From Cacajao melanocephalus (taxonomy: Eukaryota > Chordata > Mammalia > Primates > Pitheciidae), in the NCBI GenBank assembly GCA_963573385.1, contig CAUYLG010047286.1, positions 52,340 through 116,339 on the forward strand: 64,000 nt of DNA. Direction: 5' to 3'. This document shows positions 28,185-39,296 of this stretch, in pieces. The notes under the pieces are model-generated. The model saw only the letters and a list, made by a program, of their open reading frames with translations, was not told where the DNA came from and ran no database searches. Positions within the stretch are counted from its first letter, which is position 1. Each line of letters begins with the position of its first letter. Made by a program: the position numbers and the translations under genes.

Positions 28185-28330
28185 TAGAATGCAAAGTCTG
28201 TGGGCTCAATTTGTTATCTGTATGACTTTGAACAAGTTGTCTAGACTCTCAAAATCTCAGTCTTTTTATTTATAAAGTAGAAATAGCAAGTCTAGGATTT
28301 GGAAATTGTTATGAAAGTTCACAATTCTGC
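28185..28330 (+). mobile_element. MIR SINE, sense
   Basis: 'gaatgcaaagtctgtgggct', TATGACTTTGAACAAGTTG, 'cagtctttttatttataaag' and TAGAAATAG follow the order of MIR. Strongly diverged. Confidence 0.6.
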
Positions 28331-28465
28331 ATACACTACAGCTTATACACATATGGCAAGCAGCAAGGTGTGGCTGTTTTTCTTGGATGTTTTCAGCCCA
28401 TTTTCCTCCTTTCCAGAACATATCTCCTCAGAATGATGGATGCATGATGAGTTCCCCTTGCCTAA

Positions 28466-28637
<172 letters not shown>

Positions 28638-31600
28638 GTTAGTCTTTCTAATTGTTCTTTCACTGTGCTGCCATTTTTAGTGGAAACTTCATGGCAAAAA
28701 GTGCAAGGTTCTCATCTGTGGCTGGCTCCTCTAGCTTTTAAGTGTGGTGTATTAATTTAGTCCCTCTCTCAGATGTCCACTGTAAGGTAATGAATTGATG
28801 CAATGTTCCAACTAGGAATGCCGTTGCCTCTCTATCTTTGCTTGTTAACAAGAAACCATTCATGATTGAGTAGAAACAACAGTAAATGTTTAGAAAAGTA
28901 TTAAATGATTGAGGCAGTAAAAAGTGATCCCAAGAAAACCCTAGACCGCTCGCACCTGCCGTGACTTGTTACCTCTGTGGCCTCTTACCATCTGTGCCTC
29001 CTTGGTCGCGTGTATTGACTCCAGACCACTTTCAGTCTGTCAGCATTTCTCTTCAGTCTGTTTAGAGCTTCCTTGAGCCTTCTCTGGCAAACTTCCTTTT
29101 ATAACATAGGCAAAATAAGAGAAGATGTGCATTCCTTATCGTGTGCATGGCATGGACAGGAAGGAGGAAAAGATATCAAGCTAACTTAAGGGAGAATGTA
29201 TACATTGTTCCATATCATACCAAATAATGCAAATAAGTGATATTGTTACAGGCTCAGGGTCACAGTGTGGGGCCATTGTAAGCTGCACCCTTCTCAAAAG
29301 CATCTGGTGTATGTGATGAAGTTGCGTATCAGCGACTTGCTCTCATGTACTCAATAGGAGCTCACAAGATTCTCTGTCTTGGTCTCATTAAAGAGCATTT
29401 AAATACCAGAAAAATCTAGCAAGGCATCGCCAGCATAATGTCAGGGTTGTTGTAGTTAGAGTAGCCAGATGGGAAGGCAAATTTTGTAGGGGACTGTCAT
29501 CAATACAACCTCCCATTATATGTATACTCAGACACGCCCCACATGTGCAAGTTCATAACAGAAAACCCAGCATTTGTGGAGTAGGAGCCTAGAATTCAAG
29601 AACATTAGTGAGTGAGAGCTTTGTCTCAGATTGTAACTAATTTTGAGGTCAGTTTTTTCAGCAGTCTTTGTTATATTCAATTTTTTGGCTCTAAAAATTG
29701 TGTGATGACTGGCCTTAGAAAAATTTAACCCAAGTGAGCCAGATCTATTAACATTTTGCTGAATTCTTTGTGGTTTGTAATGGAATTAAATATGATCATA
29801 AGATTCAAAAATATGAGTTTTGCTTCATGATTTGTCTGAAGGTTCAATTGACTGGACTTCAGTAAATTATTCACCACTTCATTAAAATTCAATAAGACTG
29901 AAAGTTTCCGTGGTATGCATTAAGCCTTCTATAGCAGACGAAACGCTGCATAGTTGATGCAGAGGGTGGTTTACTCAATATGGCCTATGGCCTGCATTAA
30001 GTGTATGGAATGCAAATGAGATGTAAATTTTATATTTTACTTTCCATTAACAAAAAATTATTTATGTACACATCAGAGGAGGAAAATTCCTTTCAGTAAA
30101 GATCTGCACGGTGGTGATTTTTAATCTCTTAGTGAGAATATATAATATTTTTACAGTACTAGCATAAAAATGTCACTATTGCAGAGAGAGGTCTTAGAGT
30201 CTTATAATGATTATCTTTATTGCTTGGAGATAACATTTTAGTAAATGAGAGTTAGTTAACATTCTAATGAAAAGAGCTAATTTGAGAGAAAATTCCTAAG
30301 CTAAAATATTTTTAAACAAGAAGTTTGTTTACTTTTTTTTCTCTCCTAGAACCTAAATCATGTAAATTATTGGAACAGATGGTACTGAAGATTTGGGCTG
30401 TGTGTTACACTTTTAGTAAAGCTAATTTATAAAAAGGCTACCAAAAAAAAGTAATAAAATAGACTTAAAGGGCTTCGTGGAGTCCAGCTGACTCAGCTGA
30501 TCTTGTTTTCTTGACAAAATCAGCGTCAAAGCTAAATTCATCCATTGCAGCTTCTGCCTGACCCTCTGGTCGTGTGAGCACTATTATTAATATCTCCTTT
30601 CAGTCACGAGCTAGTAACTACATTTGTGAATCGCTCTCCCATTGGCTTTTTTATGGTTAAATACATTTCCATTTTCAGACTCTATTTCCAGATCTCTGCA
30701 AGCTTCAAAACAGCCCTACTTGGTGCCTAGCTGAAGTTGCAGCTCCCATTAATTCAGGTGGTTCTGTGATATCAGCTGCTTTCCTCAGAACAAGTCTCAT
30801 TCTTCTTTCACACTTTCTTTTTCTCGAAATGAAACATTCAAAGGCTCCCGCTTCCATATGTTGCATGAACATTATTTAGCACCATCCTTCATGTTATTCT
30901 CAAGACACTCTCCAACTTGCCCATTTCCCTCTTTCAGTATCAAAATTAGCCACTGCGTTCCGCGAGCAGCTGGGTGTGCAGGGACCAGATGCGTTCAGGA
31001 ACGGACTCTCAGAATAAGAGCGGTTCTTAACCATTTGAGGACCCCTTTTGAGAATCAAAGCCCTGGAATCTCTCCACCAGAACTCGGATGTACAATCTCA
31101 GAGGATTCTTGGGCCTGGTTGTAGTTTATTCATAAACAGTACCTTCTGGGGTAGTGGATCAAGAACCTTGGCTCAGCTGTGGTGAGGCTATAGATGAGAA
31201 TAATTGAGGAAGCTTTTTAATAACCACATACACTTGTATGAGCCTCAGGTATAAGGCAGAGAATTTGGGGATTTGCAACTGAGGAGTTTGTTTATTATTT
31301 TAGAGATCAGATTTTGAAACTATTTTTCAATTATAATCAACCATGTGGATTTTTGTGAGAATCCAATTTCATTAAAAAAATGTATTTAGCTGGCTTTTTC
31401 CTGAATTGACTTGTTCAGACATGTTAATTCTTTTAAGATGAAGTGCTCATGTTTTAAAAATAGCCACCAGGCCCCATGCCCAACTGGGTTCTCTGTTGGC
31501 ATTGGTTGGATAAGAGTCCCCTGATTGGGTTGATTTGGGAATAACTTCAACCTGGTAGAAAGTAAAACAGACATGTGTTTCAACCACTGATCCTAATGTA

Positions 31601-32740
31601 ATTTTTTCAATGTTTGTTTATGGAATTTATGACATCTTTGAAAATACAGAAATGACGGTGGAGGAGAATGTGCCAGTTTATGAATGTGCCATTTAACCAG
31701 ATAATTGGGCAAAATATTTTACAAGAAGTATTCTCATGAGCAGTACAAAATCAAGGATAACCATGTCCATGTGCACTTGTGTCTTTCCATAGTGTTAGAC
31801 TTTTACTGATGCCATTTCAGTCACAAAAGCCAGGAGCTGCATGGAATTGCAAGGAGGCAATTCTCCCTAGTACCTCCTGTTCACTCGGTAGTCAGAGCCG
31901 CAGGCACACAAGCCACTTCACAAGTCAGTTGTATTGCAAACCATACTTAATAGTATACTTAATCCATAGGTAAGTGTTACAGATCAAACACTTCACAGCA
32001 AACAAAGTAACATAGAACATCAAGAGGAAAGGGACAAGAAGAAGGGTTAACAAACCAGTCCAGGGAAAGGGAGAGCAACAAAGACACAAAGAATCTCCTG
32101 GTCTGGGCCAGGTGAGGGATCTACAGGTTTTGCAAGGAAGAGTCTTTGGTGGGGGCAGAGCCTTCCCAGCAAATGCCAGGTGCTAATCACAGTTGACAGC
32201 AAGACAGTATCAGTTAAGATGGCCATTTTGAGCTACTGATGTCTAGCTTTTTTTATGGCCACGGAGTCCTCTGGTGAGGACTGATAGTGACAGAATGTGC
32301 TTGTTTTTGCCCTTATCTGGTGGATGCAGATTTTATTTATTAAGCATAACATCTTGTCCCTGTTGGCAAAGTGCCCTATGAAATGTCAGATGGAGTTGTT
32401 TTCTAAGATGGAGTTACTCATGTCAAGGGTGCTGTATACAAGTGCTCGATCCTGTGACTTGGCATGCTTTAATCTTCAAGTTTTCTTCCTCTTTTTGATA
32501 TCTCCATCTTCATTGAGTCTACTTTACCCTCCTACTAGACTTGTATTATCTTGGTTCTGTTCACACTTTGTCAGTCGTTCTTGTTAGAATATTCTGAGTA
32601 GTTTGTTTGAGAGGTGAGTGTAGACTGAGGTTTTGACACTAATGAGAATCCTTAGGGAAAGTGAAGTGGTGGAGGGGGTAGACTGGCCCTGGTGAAGTGG
32701 GTGGCCTCAGAAGAGTTTTTCCTGATGGTCTAAGATGGTG
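28638..32740. other. 4.1-kb intron stretch with no recognised repeat
   Basis: Unusually free of recognisable Alu, L1 or LTR copies compared with the rest of the window. No exon or RNA gene could be supported. This makes it a natural place to look for conserved non-coding elements by cross-species alignment. Confidence 0.5.
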
Positions 32741-32743
32741 TGA

Positions 32744-33107
<364 letters not shown>

Positions 33108-33366
33108 TCAAGTCCAGAGCCCCTAATATGTTGGAATTGCCGGTTGCATTTTACAAAGAATGGTGTACTTCCAAACTTACGGTGACCAGTGTTGATTTTT
33201 ACTGACATGACAATTATGCTAGAGCCTCTAAGGTGGCAGACCTGAAGTCTCACTCTTCTCTTTGATTTGGGGGGAATAAAGGCAGACGGTAGGTATATAT
33301 TGGTTAAGAATGTGTTTGCCACTCTGCCTCTTCCTCTTTGCCTCAGTGACCTTGTTCTCCTTGTAG

Positions 33367-33762
33367 GTTATGGCCACACCGTGCCCTTGTCAGATGGGGG
33401 TAAGGCCTTCTGCATCATCTACTCCGTCATTGGCATTCCCTTCACCCTCCTGTTCCTGACAGCTGTGGTCCAGCGCATCACCGTGCACGTCACCCGCAGG
33501 CCCGTCCTCTACTTCCACATCCGCTGGGGCTTCTCCAAGCAGGTGGTGGCCATTGTCCACGCTGTGCTTCTCGGGTTTGTCACTGTGTCCTGCTTCTTCT
33601 TCATCCCAGCCGCTGTCTTCTCTGTCCTGGAGGATGACTGGAACTTCCTGGAATCCTTTTATTTTTGTTTTATTTCCCTGAGCACCATTGGCCTAGGGGA
33701 TTATGTGCCTGGCGAAGGCTACAATCAAAAATTCAGAGAGCTCTATAAGATTGGGATCACGT
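33367..33762 (+). CDS. KCNK1: KCNK1 exon 2: TWIK-1 residues 119-251 (part)
   Basis: Middle coding exon of KCNK1, the two-pore-domain potassium channel K2P1.1 (TWIK-1), a plasma-membrane and endosomal dimer that sets background K+ conductance. It is 396 bp, between an AG acceptor (33365-33366) and a GTGAGT donor (33763). It starts with two bases of the Gly119 codon and ends with one base of Cys251. It encodes the end of the first filter (GYGH; His122 is the known external pH sensor), M2 with Leu146 of the hydrophobic pore barrier, the M2-M3 loop, M3 (about 178-205), and the second pore loop with TIGLGD, where Leu228 replaces the usual Phe/Tyr and gives the channel its dynamic ion selectivity. 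Residue numbers were counted back from the stop codon assuming the 336-residue protein, and they place every known landmark correctly. No frameshift or stop. GC content is clearly higher than in the flanking introns. Confidence 0.97.
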
Positions 33763-34829
33763 GTGAGTATCCCTGCCTGCTCCTTCTGTCTCTGTTTTGC
33801 CATTGCAAGCTCCACCTCACCTCCCAGTGAGGAGTCATTTATAAAAGTGCTGATTGCTTTCTTATTGAGGAGTTTTCTGAATTTACCACCTCCTCAACCA
33901 TTTCATTTTATGATTTCCTTCAAAATTCTTTATGCAAAAATTCATTACTGAGTTACTTTTCACAGGCACCTTAAAATTACAGATCAATTTCTTACTAATA
34001 ATGTAGGCATTATAAATGACAGTGCAAAAATACATCATACAGCATGTACTTGATAACCAACTGTTAATTTAAAAAAAACAAGGATTGCTCTACTTTATTA
34101 AATATTTTAAGCCCAAGAAAATTAGGCCTCAGATAGAGGTTGTTATCAATCATGCTCCTTAATTTACCAAAAAAGTCTTAAAAGAGCTGCTTACCTCATA
34201 TGTCCATCTGGTTTGTTTTCAAAGAAGTTAGACTCTCTTAACTGTTTCTAGATTTTTGTATGTGGAAAATAATATGGGCATTAAAATTCAGATGGCCAGG
34301 AATTTATACTTCTTAGCAGTTTTCATTTTAAATTCAATATAATATCATAGAAAACTATTTTCAAGAAACTATTCATTTCTGTGTGAGCCTTCCTGTCCTT
34401 TTCAGGATGCACAGAATTGCAGTTATAATGTACCTACTGTTTTCATTTCTGCCTTGCCTTCTTAAGAATTTTTCAATTTATGACTCGGCTCAGGTCAAGT
34501 TTTCTAGGAAATCATAGCAGATACTCAAGCAGCCAGATGCTCTGTCTTGGCCGTCTTGCAATTCTTAACTCTACAAAATGCTTAGTTGAATTGTGTTTGA
34601 CACAAAATACATGTGAAATGTATTTTGACGTTTCCATTAAACCACAGGCTCAGCCAAAACAAAGACTTTACTCATAAATCCCCAACGCTTTGAACAGTGC
34701 CTGGCTACCATACAAATTCGATAGTTTTTTGTTTTTTGTTTTTTTTTTTGCCAAATGGTTACTAGGATGGTTTTATATTTCCTGTAGCTACCATAAGCAT
34801 TATTTTTAGAGTGTAACATAATCCAACCA

Positions 34830-35090
34830 TGCCTCTATTGCTCACTGTTTAGGTTTCTTCTAATTCAGGGATATTATAAATGACATTGTAGAGAATATTT
34901 TTGTATATGTACACATTTCTTACTTTGATATTCTTCCAAGAAATGAGATTGCTGGTGCAAAGTGAATACGCCTTTTTGTGACTCACAGAACATAATGGCC
35001 TGGTGCTTTCCAAATGTTGTTATGAGTTGACACTGTCACCAGCATGATCTGAGTATGACAGTTTCAGCACTCCTGGGGTGGTGTTGGCCA
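34830..35090 (-). mobile_element. Old L1M/HAL1-type 3' fragment, antisense
   Basis: GGGATATTATAAATGACATT, CCAAGAAATGAGATTGCTGG and 'gtgctttccaaatgttgtta' resemble the reversed 3' UTR of ancient L1 elements. Diverged. Confidence 0.5.
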
Positions 35091-35251
35091 GTAGCGTTAG
35101 AAATGTTTTTTGTGTATGTGAGTTTGATAGCCAAGTAAACATTATCTTAACTTTCTTTTCATATAATAGGTGATTGTTTTATTTTGTGACTTAGGGAAGT
35201 AGAATGTTTCTGTAACTGTGTTTGCAGCTACAACAATTTTCTCTTATATAA

Positions 35252-35287
35252 ATTGTCTTCTGATTAACCTAAGAATCAGAAGACAAT
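35252..35287. repeat. Perfect 14-bp inverted repeat, 8-nt loop
   Basis: Arm ATTGTCTTCTGATT (35252-35265), loop AACCTAAG, arm AATCAGAAGACAAT (35274-35287). A stable hairpin in either strand or in the KCNK1 pre-mRNA. Confidence 0.95.
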
Positions 35288-35326
35288 CTGACTATAGATT
35301 TTGATAACATTATCATGCATTCTGTA

Positions 35327-35399
35327 TTATATGAAACACTGAGGAAGTTAAGTGGCAAAATTTTGCCCAACCACTTAACTTCCTCAGTGTTTCATATAA
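35327..35399. repeat. Perfect 29-bp inverted repeat, 15-nt spacer
   Basis: Arms 35327-35355 and 35371-35399 are exact reverse complements (key core ACACTGAGGAAGTTAAGTGG). The spacer overlaps a further self-complementary GGCAAAATTTTGCC at 35354-35367. No transposon terminal repeat is recognised in it. Confidence 0.96.
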
Positions 35400-35627
35400 G
35401 AAAATCCTCAAATAACATTTTATCACTTCTTATAATGTGGATCTTTTTTTAAAAAGCAATCTACATAGAGTTAATTTATGTTTTGAACATCAAGAACTTG
35501 AATATCTAACAAATGAATGTTCCAAATATATATTAGCTGTGGGCAGGATAAAATCTCACAGTTTTTGCCTGAAACCCCATGGGTATTTTTGTCAGCATTC
35601 AAGAGTTTGACTAAATAATAATAAAGG

Positions 35628-35882
35628 AGGCCGAGCGCAGTGGCTCATGCCTATAATCCTAGTACTGTGGGAGGCTGAGGCAGGCAGATCACTTGAGGCC
35701 AGGAGTTCAAGACCAGCCTGGCCAATATGGTAAAACAGTGTCTCTACTAAAAATACAAAAATTAGCCTGAAATTACTTGAACCTGGGAGGCGGAAGTTGC
35801 AGTGAGCCGACATCATGCCACTGTACTCCAGCCTGGGTGACAAAGTGAGACTCCATCTCAAATAATAATAATAATAATAAAG
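35628..35882 (+). mobile_element. Alu SINE, sense, with internal deletion
   Basis: Starts GGAGGCCGAGCGCAGTGGC and ends CTCCATCTCAAATAATAATA with an (ATA)n tail. The segment between ACAAAAATTAGCC and the ACTTGAACCTGGGAGG region is missing. Confidence 0.92.
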
Positions 35883-36466
35883 GAAAAGACACAGATCCAT
35901 CAATTGGTCTAACAATGTCATTACTATTTTTAAACTACAGGAGAGCACATTGAATGCACAATAATGTTATCGAAATCTATAGTCAGATTCTGAAGATACT
36001 AAAACTTTATATTCTTGGGTTAATCAGCCTCCTTATTCCTGTTATGCTGTCAATTCTAGCTTCCCTATTTCATACATTTTTGAAAATCTTTCTCAAATAT
36101 TTTACCACTGGGACATGAAATTGGAATTTTTGTTATTCTTGGAGTTTCCACCTTCACATTTCTGTTCCTTTTTATGATGAATGTTTTTTCTGAAAACTGA
36201 TTTTTAAAATGATGGAAGGAATTTTAAATCACCATTTCCCATCACAGATTCCAAGCAACAAGCAACTGAAGCAACAGTTATCCTTTCTTTTCTCAGTAAG
36301 AAGTTAGTAGTGTGCACCAGTGAATAGTCCACTTGTCCATAAATGACTGGGAGGTAATGGAGAGCTTGGCTTTGCTGCTGGATTTAGGTGCAAGTGTAGA
36401 TAGATAGCCATGCACAAGGACCTATTTAATATTGACATCCATTCTTAAATTTTTGATTTAGTTTAG

Positions 36467-36967
36467 TGTATTAGTCCATTTTCACACTGCTGATTAAGAC
36501 ATACCTGAGACTGGGCAGTGTATAAAAGAAAGGTTTAATGGACTTACAGGTCCATGTGGCTGGGGAAGCCTCACAATCATGGTGGAAGGCAAGGAGGAGC
36601 AAGTCACATCTTACATGGATGGCAGCAGGCAAAGAGAGAGAGAGGGTGTGCAGGGTAACTAACTCCTCTCTTTTTTTAAAAAAAATTTTTTTTCAATGCA
36701 TGAGAGAGAGATCTCTATGTTGCCCAGGCTGGCCTCAAACACTTAGCTTTGCCTCCTCAAGCACCAGGACAACTGGCCTGAGCCACCGCAGCTCCCAGGA
36801 CGTCCTCTTTTTAAAACCGTCAGATCTCGTAAAAGACTTATTCACCATCATGAGAACAGAATGGGAAAGACCTGCCCCCATGATTCAACTACCTCCTACC
36901 AGGTCCCTCCAACAACACATGGGAATTCAAGATGAGATATGGGTGGGGACACAGCCAAACCATAGCA
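36467..36967 (-). mobile_element. MST/THE1-type MaLR solo LTR, antisense, interrupted
   Basis: Begins TGTATTAGTCCATTTTCACA, runs through GGTTTAATGGACTTACAGGT and CATCATGAGAACAGAATGGG, and ends ACAGCCAAACCATAGCA: the reverse complement of an MST/THE1 LTR. A 7SL-derived monomer splits it at about 36670-36800. Confidence 0.85.
36670..36800 (-). mobile_element. Old Alu-like monomer inserted in the LTR, antisense
   Basis: A T/A-rich tail (36671-36694) precedes CTATGTTGCCCAGGCTGGCC and the end GCCTGAGCCACCGCAGCTCC, which follow the reversed 7SL-derived arm. CCTCTTTT-like sequence on both sides suggests a target-site duplication. Part of it is duplicated at 38812-38888. Confidence 0.7.
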
Positions 36968-37489
36968 TTTAGGCTGCAATTTCTATGACTAAACTCTTAT
37001 TCTGTAGTAGAAATTGTAAGCGTATTGAGTGCTTAAAAAGATATGAAGCTTTCTTCCCAGCACCCCATGATAAAATGAAAACTTTTTTAAAACATCACTG
37101 GCTTTTTGTGAGTCACTGATTTTAAAGCAGAGGTGGTAAGTCTTCCTTGCACGCAAGATCACACTTGGGTAAGTTCAGTGTGTCGTATGTCTTTAGTAAC
37201 ACCACGTCAGCCCCAACTATTTTTTTCTTCCTCAAAAATTGCAACCTGTGATTCTAACTAATCCAAGTTGATACGAGGTTAAATCATTCTTTGTTATCGT
37301 TCACTCTTTAATAATGGGTAGTTCCTCTTTGAGTCATGGACTTAAAAACACTCCTAAAAATTAAAAAAACCGGCAATAGTTTATTCCTTAACAGACACTG
37401 TGTTGGCACGAGGTGGGGAGGTAAGTCACTCGCTACTTGATTTATCTGTGTTGCAATCACACTGAGATACTGTCCTGTTTCTCACACAG

Positions 37490-37749
37490 GTTACCTGCTA
37501 CTTGGCCTTATTGCCATGTTGGTAGTTCTGGAAACCTTCTGTGAACTCCATGAGCTGAAAAAATTCAGAAAAATGTTCTATGTGAAGAAGGACAAGGACG
37601 AGGATCAAGTGCACATCATAGAGCATGACCAGCTGTCCTTCTCCTCGATCACAGACCAGGCAGCTGGCATGAAAGAGGACCAGAAGCAAAATGAGCCTTT
37701 TGTGGCCACTCAGTCATCTGCCTGCGTGGATGGCCCTCCAAACCATTGA
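37490..37749 (+). CDS. KCNK1: KCNK1 exon 3, coding part: TWIK-1 residues 251-336
   Basis: Terminal coding segment of the TWIK-1 potassium channel. It opens with GT, completing Cys251, and stops at TGA 37747-37749 after 85 further codons. It encodes M4 (about 252-270, YLLLGLIAMLVVLETF; Leu261 is part of the hydrophobic barrier) and the cytosolic C-terminus. Visible functional sites: Lys274 in ELKKF, the reported SUMOylation site; a basic-acidic stretch KKDKDED; and the di-isoleucine pair Ile293-Ile294 followed by EHDQL, the reported endocytic signal that keeps much of the channel in recycling endosomes. It joins exon 2 in phase without frame loss. Length and the ACVDGPPNH end agree with full-length TWIK-1. 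Confidence 0.97.
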
Positions 37750-38440
37750 GGGTAGAATTTGTTGCACTATCCTAGAGCATCAGGGTCAGGGTGCAAGAAA
37801 AAGGCTTAAGTATGTTCATTTTTATCAGAATGCAAAAGCAAAAATGATGTCACTTTAAGAAATATCTACTGTTTGCAATGTCTTATTAAACAAAAATGGA
37901 ACAAAGAAGCTGTGACCCTGGCAGGATGTCTAACATGAGGAAATGGGATGTGCACCTAAAATTCATATGTGACAAAATTACCTAGACCTTACGTAGGAGG
38001 AGAATACTTGAAGAAGTATGCTGTTGCGATTAGAAGCAGATTTTATACTTTTAACCGGAATCTTTGGGGTTTGCATTTAAATCATTTAGCTGATGGCTAA
38101 ATAGCAAAATTATTTATATTTAGAAGCAAAAAACAAAAGCATAGAGATGTGTTTTATAAATAGGCTTATGTGTACTGGTTTGCATGTGCCCATCCAAAAT
38201 GATTATTTTTATAGAATCTAAGTTAAACTTACTATTTATAATGCATAGGTAACCATTAACTATGTACATATAAAGTATAAGTATGTTTATATTCTGTACA
38301 CATGGTTTAGGTCGCCAGATCTCAGTGTACTTCTTAAACCAAGATTGTAGATACTCTGTTTCTTTTGATTTCTCTTTATACTAAAGGATCTGAGTTGCTA
38401 CAATAAAATAAGGAGAATAATAAACTTGAGAGTGAAAAAT
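37750..38440 (+). other. KCNK1: KCNK1 3' untranslated region
   Basis: About 0.69 kb of AU-rich sequence after the stop codon, with many TTTA/ATTTA-type stretches (for example 38092-38130) that could affect mRNA stability. No repeat is visible in it. The end is inferred from the two polyadenylation signals; the cleavage position is not directly visible. Confidence 0.8.
38402..38424 (+). terminator. KCNK1: Tandem KCNK1 polyadenylation signals
   Basis: AATAAA at 38402-38407 and again at 38419-38424. Cleavage is expected some 10-30 nt downstream, about 38430-38450. A further AATAAT overlaps between them. Confidence 0.8.
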
Positions 38441-38745
38441 CATACTATCCTGCTGCAATACATTTCTATCCTCTTGCAACAGAATGGTGTCAGATGTCTA
38501 ACATAACTTTTTTTGGAATTGAACAGATTATGAATAGGATTTATAAAAAGATTAAGATACTTTATTTTGAAAGTACATTGTGATTTGCAGCCACCTAGTA
38601 CTAAAGCACAGAACTTAAACACAAATCCCTAAATGAACAGATTATGTTGCATTAATCTGATAATTTTAAATTTAGATGCTAAAATGAACAAAAATCACGG
38701 TTGTAATTTTATGCTTTCATATATCGAGTGTGCCTCTATGTAGAT

Positions 38746-38896
38746 TATATATATATATATGAAGGAATACCCACATATATATATGAAAATATGTGTGTGT
38801 GTGTATATATACATGAGAGAGAGATCTCTATATTGCCCAAGCTGGCCTCAAACACTTAGCTTTGCCTCCTCAAGCACCAGGACAACTGTGTGTGTG

Positions 38897-38979
<83 letters not shown>

Positions 38980-38990
38980 TCCTTCATGGA
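38746..38990. repeat. (TA)n/(TG)n/(CA)n microsatellite with palindromic layout
   Basis: TA runs at both ends, (GT)n on the left, (CA)n at about 38900-38927 and a long (TA)n at 38937-38979. Outer arms ATGAAGGAATA (38759) and TACTCCTTCAT (about 38980) are near-perfect reverse complements, so the block can fold back on itself. It contains a non-repetitive 77-bp insert, listed next. Confidence 0.9.
38812..38888 (+). repeat. 77-bp copy of intron 2 segment 36699-36775
   Basis: From CATGAGAGAGAGATCTCTAT to CACCAGGACAACTG the two segments align without gaps and differ at two bases only (G to A twice), about 2.1 kb apart in the same orientation. At 36699 the homology to a 7SL-derived monomer continues beyond the shared part on the 3' side; at 38812 it stops abruptly in TG repeats, so this is the daughter copy. 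Confidence 0.95.
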
Positions 38991-39296
38991 AAACATAAAG
39001 GTCACAGTTAGATGATGTACACAGGATACGATTAAGGATTTTAGAAGAGAAAATGAGAAAACCCCTTTGTGATAATGAATGTCCACTGACCCTCCTAATG
39101 GAGCCTTACCTCTCATGGGTAGCTGTCCAGGAGTTGATTTGAGGGGTTGGTAAAAATCAGTGCAAAATCGGCACCCTCTGATGAGCCGGCCAAGCACTCT
39201 GATCGTGGGGCAGTCTCCTGACAGTGGGTTGCTCACTCAGTAACCATCTACCTTCTGTACCATGTGCTGCCATGAGCCAGTCATTACCAGCTGCAG
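38991..39296. other. Intergenic stretch, nothing recognised
   Basis: Immediately downstream of KCNK1; no repeat or gene assigned. Confidence 0.45.

Larger units (their letters stand above)
33763..37489 (+). other. KCNK1: KCNK1 intron 2
   Basis: Donor GTGAGTATCC at 33763, acceptor TTTCTCACACAG ending at 37489; phase 1 (T|GT of Cys251). It holds an old LINE fragment, two hairpin-forming inverted repeats, an Alu and a MaLR LTR. The rest (33840-34830, 35900-36460, 36970-37489) shows nothing recognisable apart from short T- and A-runs. Confidence 0.93.

Noticed and set aside
38856..39236. 126-codon minus-strand frame across the microsatellite
   Set aside because: Consists largely of translated TA/CA repeats.
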